Notes under the pieces: model-generated | Told to the model about the DNA's origin: nothing | The model's input: the letters and a program-made list of their open reading frames with translations, nothing else | Databases searched by the model: none | DNA from: CAVSEK01 sp963726975 | GTDB lineage: Bacteria > Actinomycetota > Actinomycetes > Mycobacteriales > SCTD01 | DNA: 64,000 nt | Assembly (NCBI GenBank): GCA_963726975.1 | Contig: CAVSEK010000001.1 | Coordinates: 186,001 to 250,000 of the forward strand | Direction of reading: 5' to 3' | Position numbers and translations under genes: made by a program | In this document: positions 18,209 through 26,160 of the stretch, piece after piece | Layout: every line of letters starts with the position of its first letter | Position numbering within the stretch: position 1 is the first letter of the stretch

Positions 18209-18930
18209 CCGCCATCGAGGGCCCGGGCACGACCGAGCAGGAGTGGCTGCCCTTCCTGGCCGGCCTGGACCTGCCGGCGCTGCCCCTGCAGCCGCCCCCG
18301 ACCCGCGCCGTCGTCGTCGCCCCCCACCCCGACGACGAGGTGCTCGGCGTCGGCGGCCTGCTGGCGCTGCTGCAGGCCGCGGGCACCCGGGTCGAGGTCG
18401 TGGCGGTGACCGACGGCGGCGCCAGCCACCCGGGCGGGTCGCTCTCCCCCGACGAGCTGGTGCCCCTGCGGCGGGCCGAGACCCGTTCCGCCCTGCGGGC
18501 GCTGGGCCTGCCCGGTGGCGTCACCGCGCTCGGGCTGCCCGACGGCGGCGCGGGAGCCCTCGAGGAGCCGGTAAGCGAGGCGCTGCGGCTCCAGCCGGAC
18601 GACTGGCTGCTGGCGCCCTGGGAGCACGACGGGCACCCCGACCACGAGGCCGTCGGGCGCGGGTGCGCGACCGCGGCGCAGCGCGACGGCGCGCGGCTGC
18701 TCGCGTACCCGGTGTGGGCCTGGCACTGGGACCGGCCCGGCGGGGCGCTGCCGTGGGCGCGGGCGCACCGGGTCGACCTGCCGGCCGACGTGCGGGCGGT
18801 CAAGGACGCCGCCGTCCAGCTCTTCGCCACCCAGGTGCGACCGATCGGCCCGCGGCCCCAGGACGCCCCGGTCCTGCCTCCTGCCGTCCTGGCGCGCTTC
18901 GCCCGCGACGTCGAGGTCGTGCTCGCGTGA
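18205..18930 (+). CDS. PIG-L-family deacetylase
   Basis: A 241-residue predicted zinc-dependent N-deacetylase. The family signature PHPDDEVLGVGG is near residue 38, and the second metal-binding motif HDGHPDHEAVG is near residue 135; together they supply the His, Asp and His ligands. Known PIG-L/MshB/LmbE enzymes remove acetyl groups from GlcNAc-containing molecules. MshB itself is longer (about 290-300 residues), so mycothiol synthesis is not implied. GTG 18205 overlaps the preceding stop (GTGA), and its own stop overlaps the next start in the same way, so translation is coupled. Confidence 0.9.
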   Translation: MTAIEGPGTTEQEWLPFLAGLDLPALPLQPPPTRAVVVAPHPDDEVLGVGGLLALLQAAGTRVEVVAVTDGGASHPGGSLSPDELVPLRRAETRSALRALGLPGGVTALGLPDGGAGALEEPVSEALRLQPDDWLLAPWEHDGHPDHEAVGRGCATAAQRDGARLLAYPVWAWHWDRPGGALPWARAHRVDLPADVRAVKDAAVQLFATQVRPIGPRPQDAPVLPPAVLARFARDVEVVLA

Positions 18931-19514
18931 CGCTGCCCGGCGACTACTTCGACGCGATGTACGCCCGCGAGAGCGACCCCTGGGGCTTCGCCAGCCGCTG
19001 GTACGAGCAGCGCAAGTACGCCCTCACCCTCGCCGCCCTGCCCGACCGGGCGTACGACCGCGCCCTGGAGGTCGGGTGCTCCGTCGGCGTGCTCACCGCG
19101 GCGCTCGCCACCCGGTGCAGGTCGCTGCTCGGCCTGGACCCGAGCGCCGCGGCTCTCGCCACCGCCCGGGAGCGCGTGCCCGCGCACGTGCAGCTGCGGC
19201 GGGGCGCGGTGCCCGGCGACTGGCCCGCGGGGACGTACGACCTCGTCGTGCTCTCGGAGGTCGGCTACTACCTGTCCCCCGGCGACCTCACGACGCTGCT
19301 CGACCTCGTGGAGCGCGACCTGGCGCCCGGCGGGACCGTCGTCGCCTGCCACTGGCGGCACCCCGTGGCGGACTACCCGCAGACCGGCGACGCCGTGCAC
19401 GCCGCCCTGCAGCGCTGGCCGCGGCTGTCGCGCACGCAGGAGGAGGACTTCCTGCTCGACGTGCTCGTGCCCGGCGGCGGACCCGGCGTCGCGCGGCGCG
19501 AGGGGCTGCTCTGA
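18927..19514 (+). CDS. NodS-like SAM-dependent methyltransferase
   Basis: A 195-residue class I methyltransferase. The N-terminus YFDAMYARESDPWGFASRWYEQRKYALTLA-type segment is characteristic of NodS-like proteins (N-methyltransferases of Nod-factor synthesis). The SAM-binding motif ALEVGCSVG is near residue 47, followed by the acidic LGLDPS and the post-motif DLVVLSEVGYYLS. GTG 18927 overlaps the PIG-L stop by 4 bases. Known NodS acts after NodB-type deacetylation, and the same order of functions is seen here. The acceptor is unknown. Confidence 0.88.
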   Translation: MTLPGDYFDAMYARESDPWGFASRWYEQRKYALTLAALPDRAYDRALEVGCSVGVLTAALATRCRSLLGLDPSAAALATARERVPAHVQLRRGAVPGDWPAGTYDLVVLSEVGYYLSPGDLTTLLDLVERDLAPGGTVVACHWRHPVADYPQTGDAVHAALQRWPRLSRTQEEDFLLDVLVPGGGPGVARREGLL

Positions 19515-19519
19515 CGACG

Positions 19520-20191
19520 GTGCGGGCGGTCGGCGTGGTGGTGCCCGCGCACGACGAGCAGGACCTCCTGCCGGCCTGCCTGGCCTCGCTGCGCCGGGCG
19601 GCCGCGCACCCCGCGCTGCGGGGCGTGGCCGTGCACCTGGTCCCGGTGCTCGACGCCTGCTCCGACGACAGCGGGCTGCACGCGCCCGGCGCGCTCGAGG
19701 TGCAGGCCCGCAACGTCGGCGTGGCCCGGGCGGCCGGCTTCGCCGAGGTGCTGCGCCGCGAGTCCGGGCGCGACCCGGGGTCGCTGTGGCTGGCCACGAC
19801 CGACGCCGACTCGACGGTGCCTGCCGACTGGCTGGCCGAGCAGCTGCGGCTGGCCGCCCTGGGCGCCGACGCGGTCGCCGGGACCGTCCGCGTGGCCGAC
19901 TGGACGGAGCAGCCCGGCGCCGTCGCGCAGCGCTTCGCCCGCACGTACGGCCGCCCGGGCGCGGGGCACCTGCACGTGCACGGCGCCAACCTCGGGCTGA
20001 CGGCCGCGGCCTACGTCGACGCGGGCGGCGTGCCTCCCGTCGCGCTCGCCGAGGACCACGCGCTCGTCGAGGCACTGCACGGGCGGGCCCGCACCGTCGT
20101 CGCGACCGGTCGCGTCCCGGTGCTCACCAGCGCGCGGCGCGAGAGCCGCACGGTCGGCGGCTTCGCCGACCACCTGCGCGGCCTCGGCTGA
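19520..20191 (+). CDS. GT2-family glycosyltransferase
   Basis: A 223-residue GT-A-fold glycosyltransferase without membrane segments. The start region VVVPAHDEQDLLPACLASL is the nucleotide-sugar-binding N-terminus. DADSTVPADWL contains the DxD metal-binding motif, and the later acidic segment LAEDHALVEAL is in the catalytic position. The first in-frame GTG is 19520, five bases after the methyltransferase stop; GAGGGG lies upstream. It is the last gene of the operon. It probably transfers the sugar that is then deacetylated and methylated, an inference from gene order. Confidence 0.88.
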   Translation: MRAVGVVVPAHDEQDLLPACLASLRRAAAHPALRGVAVHLVPVLDACSDDSGLHAPGALEVQARNVGVARAAGFAEVLRRESGRDPGSLWLATTDADSTVPADWLAEQLRLAALGADAVAGTVRVADWTEQPGAVAQRFARTYGRPGAGHLHVHGANLGLTAAAYVDAGGVPPVALAEDHALVEALHGRARTVVATGRVPVLTSARRESRTVGGFADHLRGLG

Positions 20192-20311
20192 CGGCGCAGC
20201 GCCCCTGGGCGACCGGCGGTCCGCGGAGCAGCCGAGCGACGCCCGAGGACAGGTCCGACTCGTCCCTCAAGTGGGGAGTCACCGGTGCCGAGAGGGGGTG
20301 CACGGGCACGT

Positions 20312-20329
20312 GTCACCCGGCCGGGTGAC
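20312..20329. promoter_or_regulatory. perfect 18-bp palindrome upstream of the subtilase gene
   Basis: GTCACCCGG followed directly by CCGGGTGAC, ending 22 bases before the ATG. It could be an operator for a dimeric repressor (TetR-like size) or a short RNA stem close to the ribosome site. No regulator gene is adjacent. Confidence 0.45.
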
Positions 20330-20351
20330 CAGCCACGACGAGAGGGCGCCG

Positions 20352-21827
20352 ATGACCCGCCTCCACCGCGCACCGCTGCTGCTCCTGCCGGCCGTCGTGC
20401 TGGCGTCCGCCGCCGGGACCGTGCCCGCGCGCGCCGCGTCGGCCCCCTCGACGTCGCCGGCGGCCGCGGCGACGGCGCCGACCTACGACCCGGCCCTCGA
20501 CCCGTACTCCCTGCGCCGGACGCTCAGCGCGACCGGCGTCCGGGCGGCGTGGTCGCGCACCCGCGCCGGCCGCGGCGTCGACGTCGCGCTCATCGACTCC
20601 GGCGTGGCGCCCGTGCCGGGGCTCGACGCGCCGGACCAGCTCGGTCCCGGCGTCGACCTGTCCGTCGACCTGCACGCCGGCCTGGGCACCACGGACACCT
20701 TCGGGCACGGCACCCACATGGCCGGGATCATCGCCGGGCGCGACCCCGGCCCGGACCCCGCGGTCAGCCCCGGGGTCCGCACCCGGTTCCTCGGCACGGC
20801 GCCGGACGCGCGCGTCGTGCCCGTGAAGGTCGCCGACAGCCGCGGGACGACCGACGTCTCGCAGGTCGTGGCCGCCCTGGACTGGGTCGTCGCGAACGCG
20901 CACAGCGACGGCCGCAACGTGCGCGTGGTCAACCTGTCCTTCGGCTCGGACTCGCGTCAGGACTACCGGCTCGACCCGCTCGCCGCCGCCGCGGAGCGCG
21001 CCTGGACCGCGGGCATCGTCGTCGTCGTCAGCGCCGGCAACGGCGGCCGCGCCGGCCTCGGCGACCCGGCGTACGACCCGTACGTCCTCGCCGTCGGTGC
21101 CGACGACACGGCCGGCACGGCCGGGGTGCGCGACGACGCCGTGCCGCGGTTCTCCAACCGCGGCGACGGCACCCGCGGGCCGGACCTGCTCGCCCCCGGC
21201 GTGCACCAGCAGAGCCTGCGGGCACCCGGCTCGCGGCTCGACCGGGCGTACGGCGACCGCGCCCGCGTCGGCGACCGCTTCTTCCGCGGCAGCGGCACCA
21301 GCCAGGCCACCGCGATGGTGTCCGGCGCCGCCGCGCTGCTCGTCGCGCAGCGCCCCTCCCTCACCCCGGACCAGGTCAAGCGCCTGCTCACCAGCACCGC
21401 CCGCCGCCTGCCGGGCGTCCCGGCCGAGGTGCAGGGCGCCGGGCTGCTCGACGTCGCCGCCGCCTCTCTCGCGCCTGCACCGTCCTCGGCCGCCGCTCGC
21501 CAGACGTGGGACCGGTCGTACGGCCGCGGCTCGCTCGACGCGGCGCGCGGCACCCCCGGACGGCTCGTCGGCCGGATCACCGGCGAGGTCGGCGACTACG
21601 GCGCCGAGCGGCTCGCGCAGACGACCGACCCCGCGACGATCGCGGCCGGCGTGGCCGCTTCGGTCGGGGCCCTCACCAGCCTGCAGCCGACGCACCTGTT
21701 CTCCGAGGGCGTCTTCGCCGGCACCACGTGGGACGGCACGACGTGGGACGGCACGACCTGGGACGGGACGACCTGGGACGGGACCACCTGGGACGGCACC
21801 ACCTGGGACGGGTCGGCGTGGGGCTGA
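20352..21827 (+). CDS. secreted subtilisin-like (S8) serine protease with C-terminal WDGTT repeats
   Basis: A 491-residue protease. ATG 20352 has GAGAGGG upstream. Residues 1-30 are a signal peptide. The triad is complete: Asp82 (VALIDSGV), His119 (FGHGTHMAG) and Ser317 (GSGTSQATAMVSG). There is only a short pro-segment and no C-terminal membrane anchor, so it is not a mycosin. The C-terminus carries six near-perfect TTWDG pentapeptides, then SAWG. Similar Trp-rich tails occur in other actinobacterial S8 proteins; their role is unknown. The stop overlaps by 10 bases the start of a diguanylate cyclase gene, linking protease and c-di-GMP signalling in one transcript. Confidence 0.92.
   Translation: MTRLHRAPLLLLPAVVLASAAGTVPARAASAPSTSPAAAATAPTYDPALDPYSLRRTLSATGVRAAWSRTRAGRGVDVALIDSGVAPVPGLDAPDQLGPGVDLSVDLHAGLGTTDTFGHGTHMAGIIAGRDPGPDPAVSPGVRTRFLGTAPDARVVPVKVADSRGTTDVSQVVAALDWVVANAHSDGRNVRVVNLSFGSDSRQDYRLDPLAAAAERAWTAGIVVVVSAGNGGRAGLGDPAYDPYVLAVGADDTAGTAGVRDDAVPRFSNRGDGTRGPDLLAPGVHQQSLRAPGSRLDRAYGDRARVGDRFFRGSGTSQATAMVSGAAALLVAQRPSLTPDQVKRLLTSTARRLPGVPAEVQGAGLLDVAAASLAPAPSSAAARQTWDRSYGRGSLDAARGTPGRLVGRITGEVGDYGAERLAQTTDPATIAAGVAASVGALTSLQPTHLFSEGVFAGTTWDGTTWDGTTWDGTTWDGTTWDGTTWDGSAWG
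21720..21821 (+). repeat. 15-bp tandem repeat coding for WDGTT units
   Basis: Six 15-bp units (21720-21809) and a partial seventh encode the protease tail. The copies differ only at synonymous positions (gac/acc, gtg/ctg), so the peptide is under selection while the DNA drifts. Confidence 0.9.
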
Positions 21828-23577
21828 TCCGCTGGCTGCCGACGGCGGCGGCCCGCGGGACCCTGGCGCTCGGCGCCCTCGCGGCGCTCCTGCGACGCCG
21901 CCGGCGCCCGGGCCGCTCGACGACGCGCGCTGCGCCGTCGCCGGGCTGGTGCTCGCCGTGCTGTTCGTCGGCACCGAGTGGGGCGCCCGCCGGGTGCACC
22001 TGCACGGCGACGACGCGCGCGTCTCGATCAGCGAGCTGCCGCTCGTGCTCGGGCTGTTCCTCGTGCCGCCGGCGGTGCTGCTCGCCGGCCGGGTCGTCGG
22101 GTCGGCCGCGGCCTTCGCGCTGCGCCGCCAGTCGCCGCGCAAGCTGGCCTTCAACACCGCGCTCGTGGCCGCCGACGCCGCCCTCACCCTCACGGTCTTC
22201 CGCCTGCTGGGCGGCGGGCCGGGGCAGGAACCGCGCTCGTGGCTGGCGGCCACCGGCGCCCTCGTGCTGTCCGGCGCCCTGTCCCGCGCGGCCGTGCTGT
22301 CGGTCGTCGCCGCCGAGGAGGGCAGCCGGCTCGACGGGAACGACCTGCGCGCCGCTGCCCGCAGCGGCCTGCGGACCGTCCCGGCGACCGTCATCGGGCT
22401 GGTCGCCGTCTGCGCGCTGCACCCCGACCCGTACCGGGCGCTGCTGCTGCTCGCTGCCGCCGCCGTCGTCGTCAGCGCGGAGCGGCGGCACGGCGCGCTG
22501 CTCGAGCGGCACGGCCAGGTGCGGCTGCTCGTGGGCTTCACCGCGCGCATCAGCCGCCCCCAGCCGGTCCGGGACGTGCTGCAGACCGCCGTCGGGTCGG
22601 TGCGCGAGGTGCTGCGCGCGGAGTGCGCGGCCGTCGTGCTCGAGGGGGCTCCGGGCACCACGCCGCTGCGCCTGTCCGACGGCCTCGACGCCCTGGGGAG
22701 GGCCCTGCTCGTGCACCTCGACGAACCCGCCCTCGACGAGCGCCGGCCGCTGCTCGCCCCGCGCGGCACGTGCGACCCGGCGCTGCGCGCGCTGCTCGAG
22801 CGGCACGGGCTGCGCGACGCGGTCGTGGCGCCGCTGTCCACCGAGGCCGGGCTGCGCGGCGTGCTCGTCGTCGCCGACCGTCCCGAGCGGCTCCGGTCCT
22901 TCGACGCCGAGGACGCCGCCCTGCTCGAGATGCTCGCCGCCCAGACCTCGTTGGCGCTGTCGAGCAGCCAGCTCGTGGAGCAGCTCGAGCGGGAGGCGCA
23001 CGCCGACACGCTCACCGGACTGGCCAACCGGACCGCCCTGACGGCCGCGCTCGACGCGGCGCTGCACCCGGTCCCCGCTGCCGGACACGCCGGCGCCGGC
23101 ACCTGCGGCCTGCTCCTGCTCGACCTCGACGGCTTCAAGCAGGTCAACGACGACCTCGGCCACGCGGCCGGCGACACGCTGCTGCAGGTCGTCGCGCAGC
23201 GCCTGCTCGCCGCCACGGGGGACGCGGGGACGGTCGCGCGGCTCGGCGGGGACGAGTTCGTCGTCGTGCTGCCCGGCGCCGACGCGGCCGGCGCCCTCCG
23301 CCTGGCCGGGCGCGTGCACGCGGCCCTGCGCCAGCCCGTCGCGCTGCCGCAGGCGACGGTCACGCCGGCAGCGTCGGTGGGGATCGCCGTCGGGCCGCAG
23401 CACGGCGCCGACCCCTCCGCGCTGCTGCGCGCCGCGGACGCAGCGATGTACACCGCGAAGCGCGCCGGCACCGGCACCGCGACCGCGACGCCCGGCCTGC
23501 TGCGCCTCGACGCCCGACCCGGCTCGACGAGCGGACCCGACCGGCGGCTGGACGTCCGACGGGCCGCAGCGGTCTGA
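21818..23577 (+). CDS. membrane diguanylate cyclase with GAF and GGDEF domains, frameshifted near the start
   Basis: Predicted c-di-GMP synthase of about 586 residues. Hydrophobic segments in the first 200 residues (LVLAVLFVGTEWGA, LPLVLGLFLVPPAVLLAGRVV) are followed by a GAF-like domain (about 240-400) and a GGDEF domain. The GGDEF motif is intact as RLGGDEFVVVLPG, with DLDGFKQVNDDLGHAAGD before it and AMYTAKR at the end. I see no inhibitory RxxD four residues before GGDEF. GTG 21818 (VGLIRWLPTAAARGTLALGALAALL) is one base out of frame with the body; one missing G near 21892 joins them as ALLATPPAPGPLDDAR. It overlaps the protease stop by 10 bases. Confidence 0.85.
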
Positions 23578-23600
23578 CCGACCGGGTGCAGGCTGGGTCG

Positions 23601-24716
23601 GTGGACCTCGACGCGCTGACCCTGCCCGAGCTGCGCCGGCGGCAGAGCGCGAAGTGGCGGACCCACCCGCCCGACGTCCTGCCGCTGTGGGTCGCCGAGC
23701 TCGACGTGCCGCTGGCACCGGTCGTGCGCGCCGTGCTGCGCGCCGCCGTCGACGACGGAGACACCGGCTACGCCGCGCCGGCGGTGCTGAGGCAGGCGTT
23801 CGCCGCGTGGGCGGCGCGCCGGCAGGGCTGGCCGGTGGACCCCGAGCGCTGCTGGCCGGTCGCCGACGTCATGGTCGGCGTCGGCGAGGCGCTGAAGGTG
23901 CTGACGTCGCCCGGCGACGGGGTCGTGGTCTGCCCGCCGGTCTACGCCCCGTTCACCACCGTCCCGGCGGAGTACGGCCGCCGCGTCGTCCCCGTGCCGC
24001 TCAGCCGGGCCGACCTCGACCTCGACGGCATCGACGCGGCCCTCGCGCGCGGGGCCCGCGCCGTGCTCCTGTGCAGCCCCCACAACCCGCTCGGCCGGGT
24101 GTGGCGCGCCGACGAGCTCGCCGCGCTGTCGGAGGTCGTCGCGCGGCACGACGCGCTCCTCGTCAGCGACGAGATCCACGCGCCGCTGACCCTGCCCGGC
24201 GCGACCTTCACCCCCGCGCTCACGGCCGTGTCGTGCCGGGCCGTCGCCGTGGTGAGCGCGTCGAAGGCCTTCAACCTGGCCGGCCTCAAGGCCGCGCTGC
24301 TCGTCGCCGGCGACGACGACGTCCAGCGGTCGCTGTCGCGGATGAGCGTCCACGTGGGGCAGCGCGTCGGCCACCTCGGGGTGCTGGCCTCCGTCGCGGC
24401 GTACGACGGGGGCGACGACTGGCTCGACGCCCTGCTCGGCCACCTCGACCGCAACCGGGAGCTGGTCGCGGACCTCGTCGCCCAGCACCTGCCGGCAGCC
24501 GGGCTGCACCGGCCCGACGCGTCGTACCTGTCGTGGGTGGACTGCCGGGGCGTCGTCGAGGACCCCGGCGCCTTCTTCCTCGAGCACGCCCGGGTCGCGC
24601 TCGTCGACGGCGCCGAGCTGGGCGCCCCGGGCTTCGTCCGGCTCAACCACGGCACGACCCGGGCCGTGCTCGAGCAGGCGCTCCAGCAGATGGGAGCGGC
24701 GCTGCGCCGCCGCTGA
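23601..24716 (+). CDS. MalY/PatB-type PLP-dependent aminotransferase (probable cystathionine beta-lyase)
   Basis: A 371-residue fold-type I PLP enzyme. The N-terminus FD-like VDLDALTLPELRRRQSAKWR is typical of MalY/PatB, which sets the start at GTG 23601 (GTG 23586 is an alternative). Conserved parts are the LCSPHNPLGRVW asparagine that contacts PLP, VSDEIHAPL with the aspartate under the pyridine nitrogen, and SASKAFNLAGLK with Lys222 forming the Schiff base. MalY/PatB enzymes cleave C-S bonds of cystathionine and related compounds. The role in methionine synthesis or cysteine-conjugate breakdown cannot be told from context. Confidence 0.9.
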   Translation: MDLDALTLPELRRRQSAKWRTHPPDVLPLWVAELDVPLAPVVRAVLRAAVDDGDTGYAAPAVLRQAFAAWAARRQGWPVDPERCWPVADVMVGVGEALKVLTSPGDGVVVCPPVYAPFTTVPAEYGRRVVPVPLSRADLDLDGIDAALARGARAVLLCSPHNPLGRVWRADELAALSEVVARHDALLVSDEIHAPLTLPGATFTPALTAVSCRAVAVVSASKAFNLAGLKAALLVAGDDDVQRSLSRMSVHVGQRVGHLGVLASVAAYDGGDDWLDALLGHLDRNRELVADLVAQHLPAAGLHRPDASYLSWVDCRGVVEDPGAFFLEHARVALVDGAELGAPGFVRLNHGTTRAVLEQALQQMGAALRRR

Positions 24717-24733
24717 CCCCGCCCGCACCCCCG

Positions 24734-24749
24734 TCGAACGCCTGTTCGA
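24734..24749. promoter_or_regulatory. LexA (SOS) box
   Basis: TCGAAC-GCCT-GTTCGA is a perfect palindrome matching the actinobacterial/Gram-positive LexA site (CGAAC-N4-GTTCG) with extended T/A ends. It is centred 27 bases before GTG 24769 of the small protein. The position overlaps the expected core promoter, so DNA damage should derepress the gene. Confidence 0.8.
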
Positions 24750-24768
24750 CCAGTGGCACCATGGGCGC

Positions 24769-25071
24769 GTGGCAGGAGGGATGGGCCGGCGCGAGGGGCC
24801 GACCCTGGCCGAGCGCAGCGCTGCGGGCCGGGCGGTGGACGGGCCCGTGGGCGCCGTCGACCGGCCGAGGCCGGCCGGGCGGAGGCACTGCTGGGTGACC
24901 GGGCGCGCGGCGCACCCGGGGCGGTGGCCGGGCCTGCTCGTGGAGTGGCGCCGCGGGCCCGGGGCCGCGCCGGGCTGGGAGGGCCGCGTCGTCTACGTCG
25001 TCGGGCTGCCCTCGGGACGGGCGCTGCTCGTCGAGGACTGGGTCCCGGCGGCGGAGCTCGAGCAGGCCTGA
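24769..25071 (+). CDS. small conserved protein of unknown function, probably SOS-regulated
   Basis: A 100-residue protein. Residues 1-38 are low-complexity. Residues about 40-100 form a conserved-looking unit (HCWVTGRAAHPGRWPGLLVEWRR ... GWEGRVVYVVGL ... LLVEDWVPAAELEQA) that I associate with small actinobacterial proteins of unknown function. GTG 24769 has no ribosome site; CACCAT at 24757-24762 could be a -10 element, which would make the transcript leaderless. A perfect LexA box at 24734-24749 sits in the promoter, so a DNA-damage role is likely. There is no signal peptide or membrane segment. A strong hairpin follows. Confidence 0.75.
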   Translation: MAGGMGRREGPTLAERSAAGRAVDGPVGAVDRPRPAGRRHCWVTGRAAHPGRWPGLLVEWRRGPGAAPGWEGRVVYVVGLPSGRALLVEDWVPAAELEQA

Positions 25072-25110
25072 GGCGGCGGTGGCGGTGTCTCGACACCCGC
25101 CGGACGTGCC

Positions 25111-25149
25111 GCTGCCGGCGCCTCCGGGAGATCCGGAAGCGCCGGCAGC
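25111..25149. terminator. strong bidirectional hairpin
   Basis: An 11-bp outer stem (25111-25121 with 25139-25149) and a 5-bp inner stem (25123-25127 with 25133-25137) lie between two converging genes. A second small hairpin (GGTGT-CTCG-ACACC, 25084-25097) precedes it. Confidence 0.85.
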
Positions 25150-25199
25150 ACGGTGCACGACGCGTGCGGGCTCAGAACTTGCGCCCTCGCACGGTCGGG

Positions 25200-25298
25200 T
25201 CAGCCACCGAACTTGACGCCGGCACCAGCCACGGTGACGAGGACGCCGAGGGCGGCGGCCGTGACGGCGCCGGAGGTGAGGCGGGTGACGAGCTTCAT
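25200..25298 (-). CDS. 32-residue single-span membrane peptide
   Basis: ATG 25298 is preceded by AGGAG at about 6 bases, a proper ribosome site. The peptide MKLVTRLTSGAV... has a positively charged start, one hydrophobic segment (AVTAAALGVLVTVAGAGV) and the end KFGG. It could be a small membrane protein or an uncleaved leader. A strong hairpin lies beyond the stop. Function unknown. The ribosome site and terminator support a real gene despite its size. Confidence 0.55.
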   Translation of the reverse strand: MKLVTRLTSGAVTAAALGVLVTVAGAGVKFGG

Positions 25299-25419
25299 GG
25301 GTGCTCCTGCAGGTCGGGGCCGCTCCGGTGAGCCGCCGCACCTGGTGTCTCGGCACGCGACAGGCCCTCCCGTGCCGCCGGACAGCCCCACTGCGCTGCT
25401 CCGGTCGGCCCCGGCCAGG

Positions 25420-26160
25420 TCAGCCCGGCGAGGGAGCGCCGCGGCCGCGGAACAGCGGCGGGAGGTAGCGCAGCATGAGCGTGGACCAGGTCAGGTGGGT
25501 GAGCACCGGCGCCTGGATGCCGCCGGACGCGCGTCGCTGGGCCCCCAGCAGGGTGCCCATGACCCCCGCGGCGAGCACGAGCGCGGGGTTGCGCGTCGCG
25601 ACCGTCGCGAGCGAGTAGACCGCTGTCGACAGGGCCACCGGGTGCCGCTCGCCGAGCGCGGCGTAGAGCGCGCCGCGGAAGAAGACCTCCTCCGCCGCGC
25701 CGTTCGCGAGGGTCGTGAGGAGCACGAGCGGCCCGTTGCCCTGGTCGGCGTAGGACAGGATCGTGCCGATCGCGCGGTCGAGCACCGGGATCTCCCGGGC
25801 GACGAGGGCGCAGGCGTAGAAGACCCCGAACGTGCCGACGCCGGTGAGCACCGGGGTGACGACCGGGCGGCGCAGCGTCTCGTCGCGCGCCTGCATCCAC
25901 CCCAGGTGCAGCGGCCCCGACGCGAAGCCGCCGGCCACCCAGGTGCCGGCCACACCGAGGGTCAGCGCGTAGAACTCCGGCGAGGCGGGCCGGGTCGACA
26001 GCGAGACCCCGAGCAGCCCGGCACCGGCCACGGACACCCCGGCCACCACCTTGCGCCGCCGGGCGAAGGCCGCGTCGGACTCCCGGTGGTCGCGCGGGAC
26101 CTTCTCCACGAGCCAGCGCGGCAGCGCCTGGAGCACCTGCGCCCGGGTGGGACGCCTCAC
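25420..26160 (-). CDS. CPBP-family intramembrane metalloprotease-like protein
   Basis: A 246-residue integral membrane protein of the CPBP (Rce1/Abi) family. Several hydrophobic segments run from residue 40 on. The first conserved motif is EEVFFRGALYAAL (two glutamates and an arginine), near residue 160. The later conserved histidine is in LTHLTWSTLMLRYL. Known Rce1-type members are intramembrane glutamic proteases; bacterial ones act in protein maturation, bacteriocin immunity or unknown roles. GTG 26160 overlaps the stop of the upstream NAD(P)-binding protein gene by 4 bases, so the two are translationally coupled. Confidence 0.85.
   Translation of the reverse strand: MRRPTRAQVLQALPRWLVEKVPRDHRESDAAFARRRKVVAGVSVAGAGLLGVSLSTRPASPEFYALTLGVAGTWVAGGFASGPLHLGWMQARDETLRRPVVTPVLTGVGTFGVFYACALVAREIPVLDRAIGTILSYADQGNGPLVLLTTLANGAAEEVFFRGALYAALGERHPVALSTAVYSLATVATRNPALVLAAGVMGTLLGAQRRASGGIQAPVLTHLTWSTLMLRYLPPLFRGRGAPSPG

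Noticed and set aside
18205..18930. PIG-L protein as MshB of mycothiol synthesis
   Set aside because: It is about 60 residues shorter than MshB and sits in a glycosyltransferase/methyltransferase operon with no mycothiol genes.
21720..21821. CRISPR-like array
   Set aside because: Direct 15-bp units without spacers, in frame with the protease reading frame: a coding repeat.
20352..21827. The S8 protease as the mycosin (MycP) of the type VII system
   Set aside because: It is 9 kb away, has no C-terminal membrane anchor, and carries a WDGTT tail instead.
20313..24728. Open minus-strand frame of over 1400 codons opposite the protease, GGDEF and aminotransferase genes
   Set aside because: Three proteins with intact catalytic motifs lie on the plus strand. 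The antisense product is compositionally biased and has no recognisable domain.
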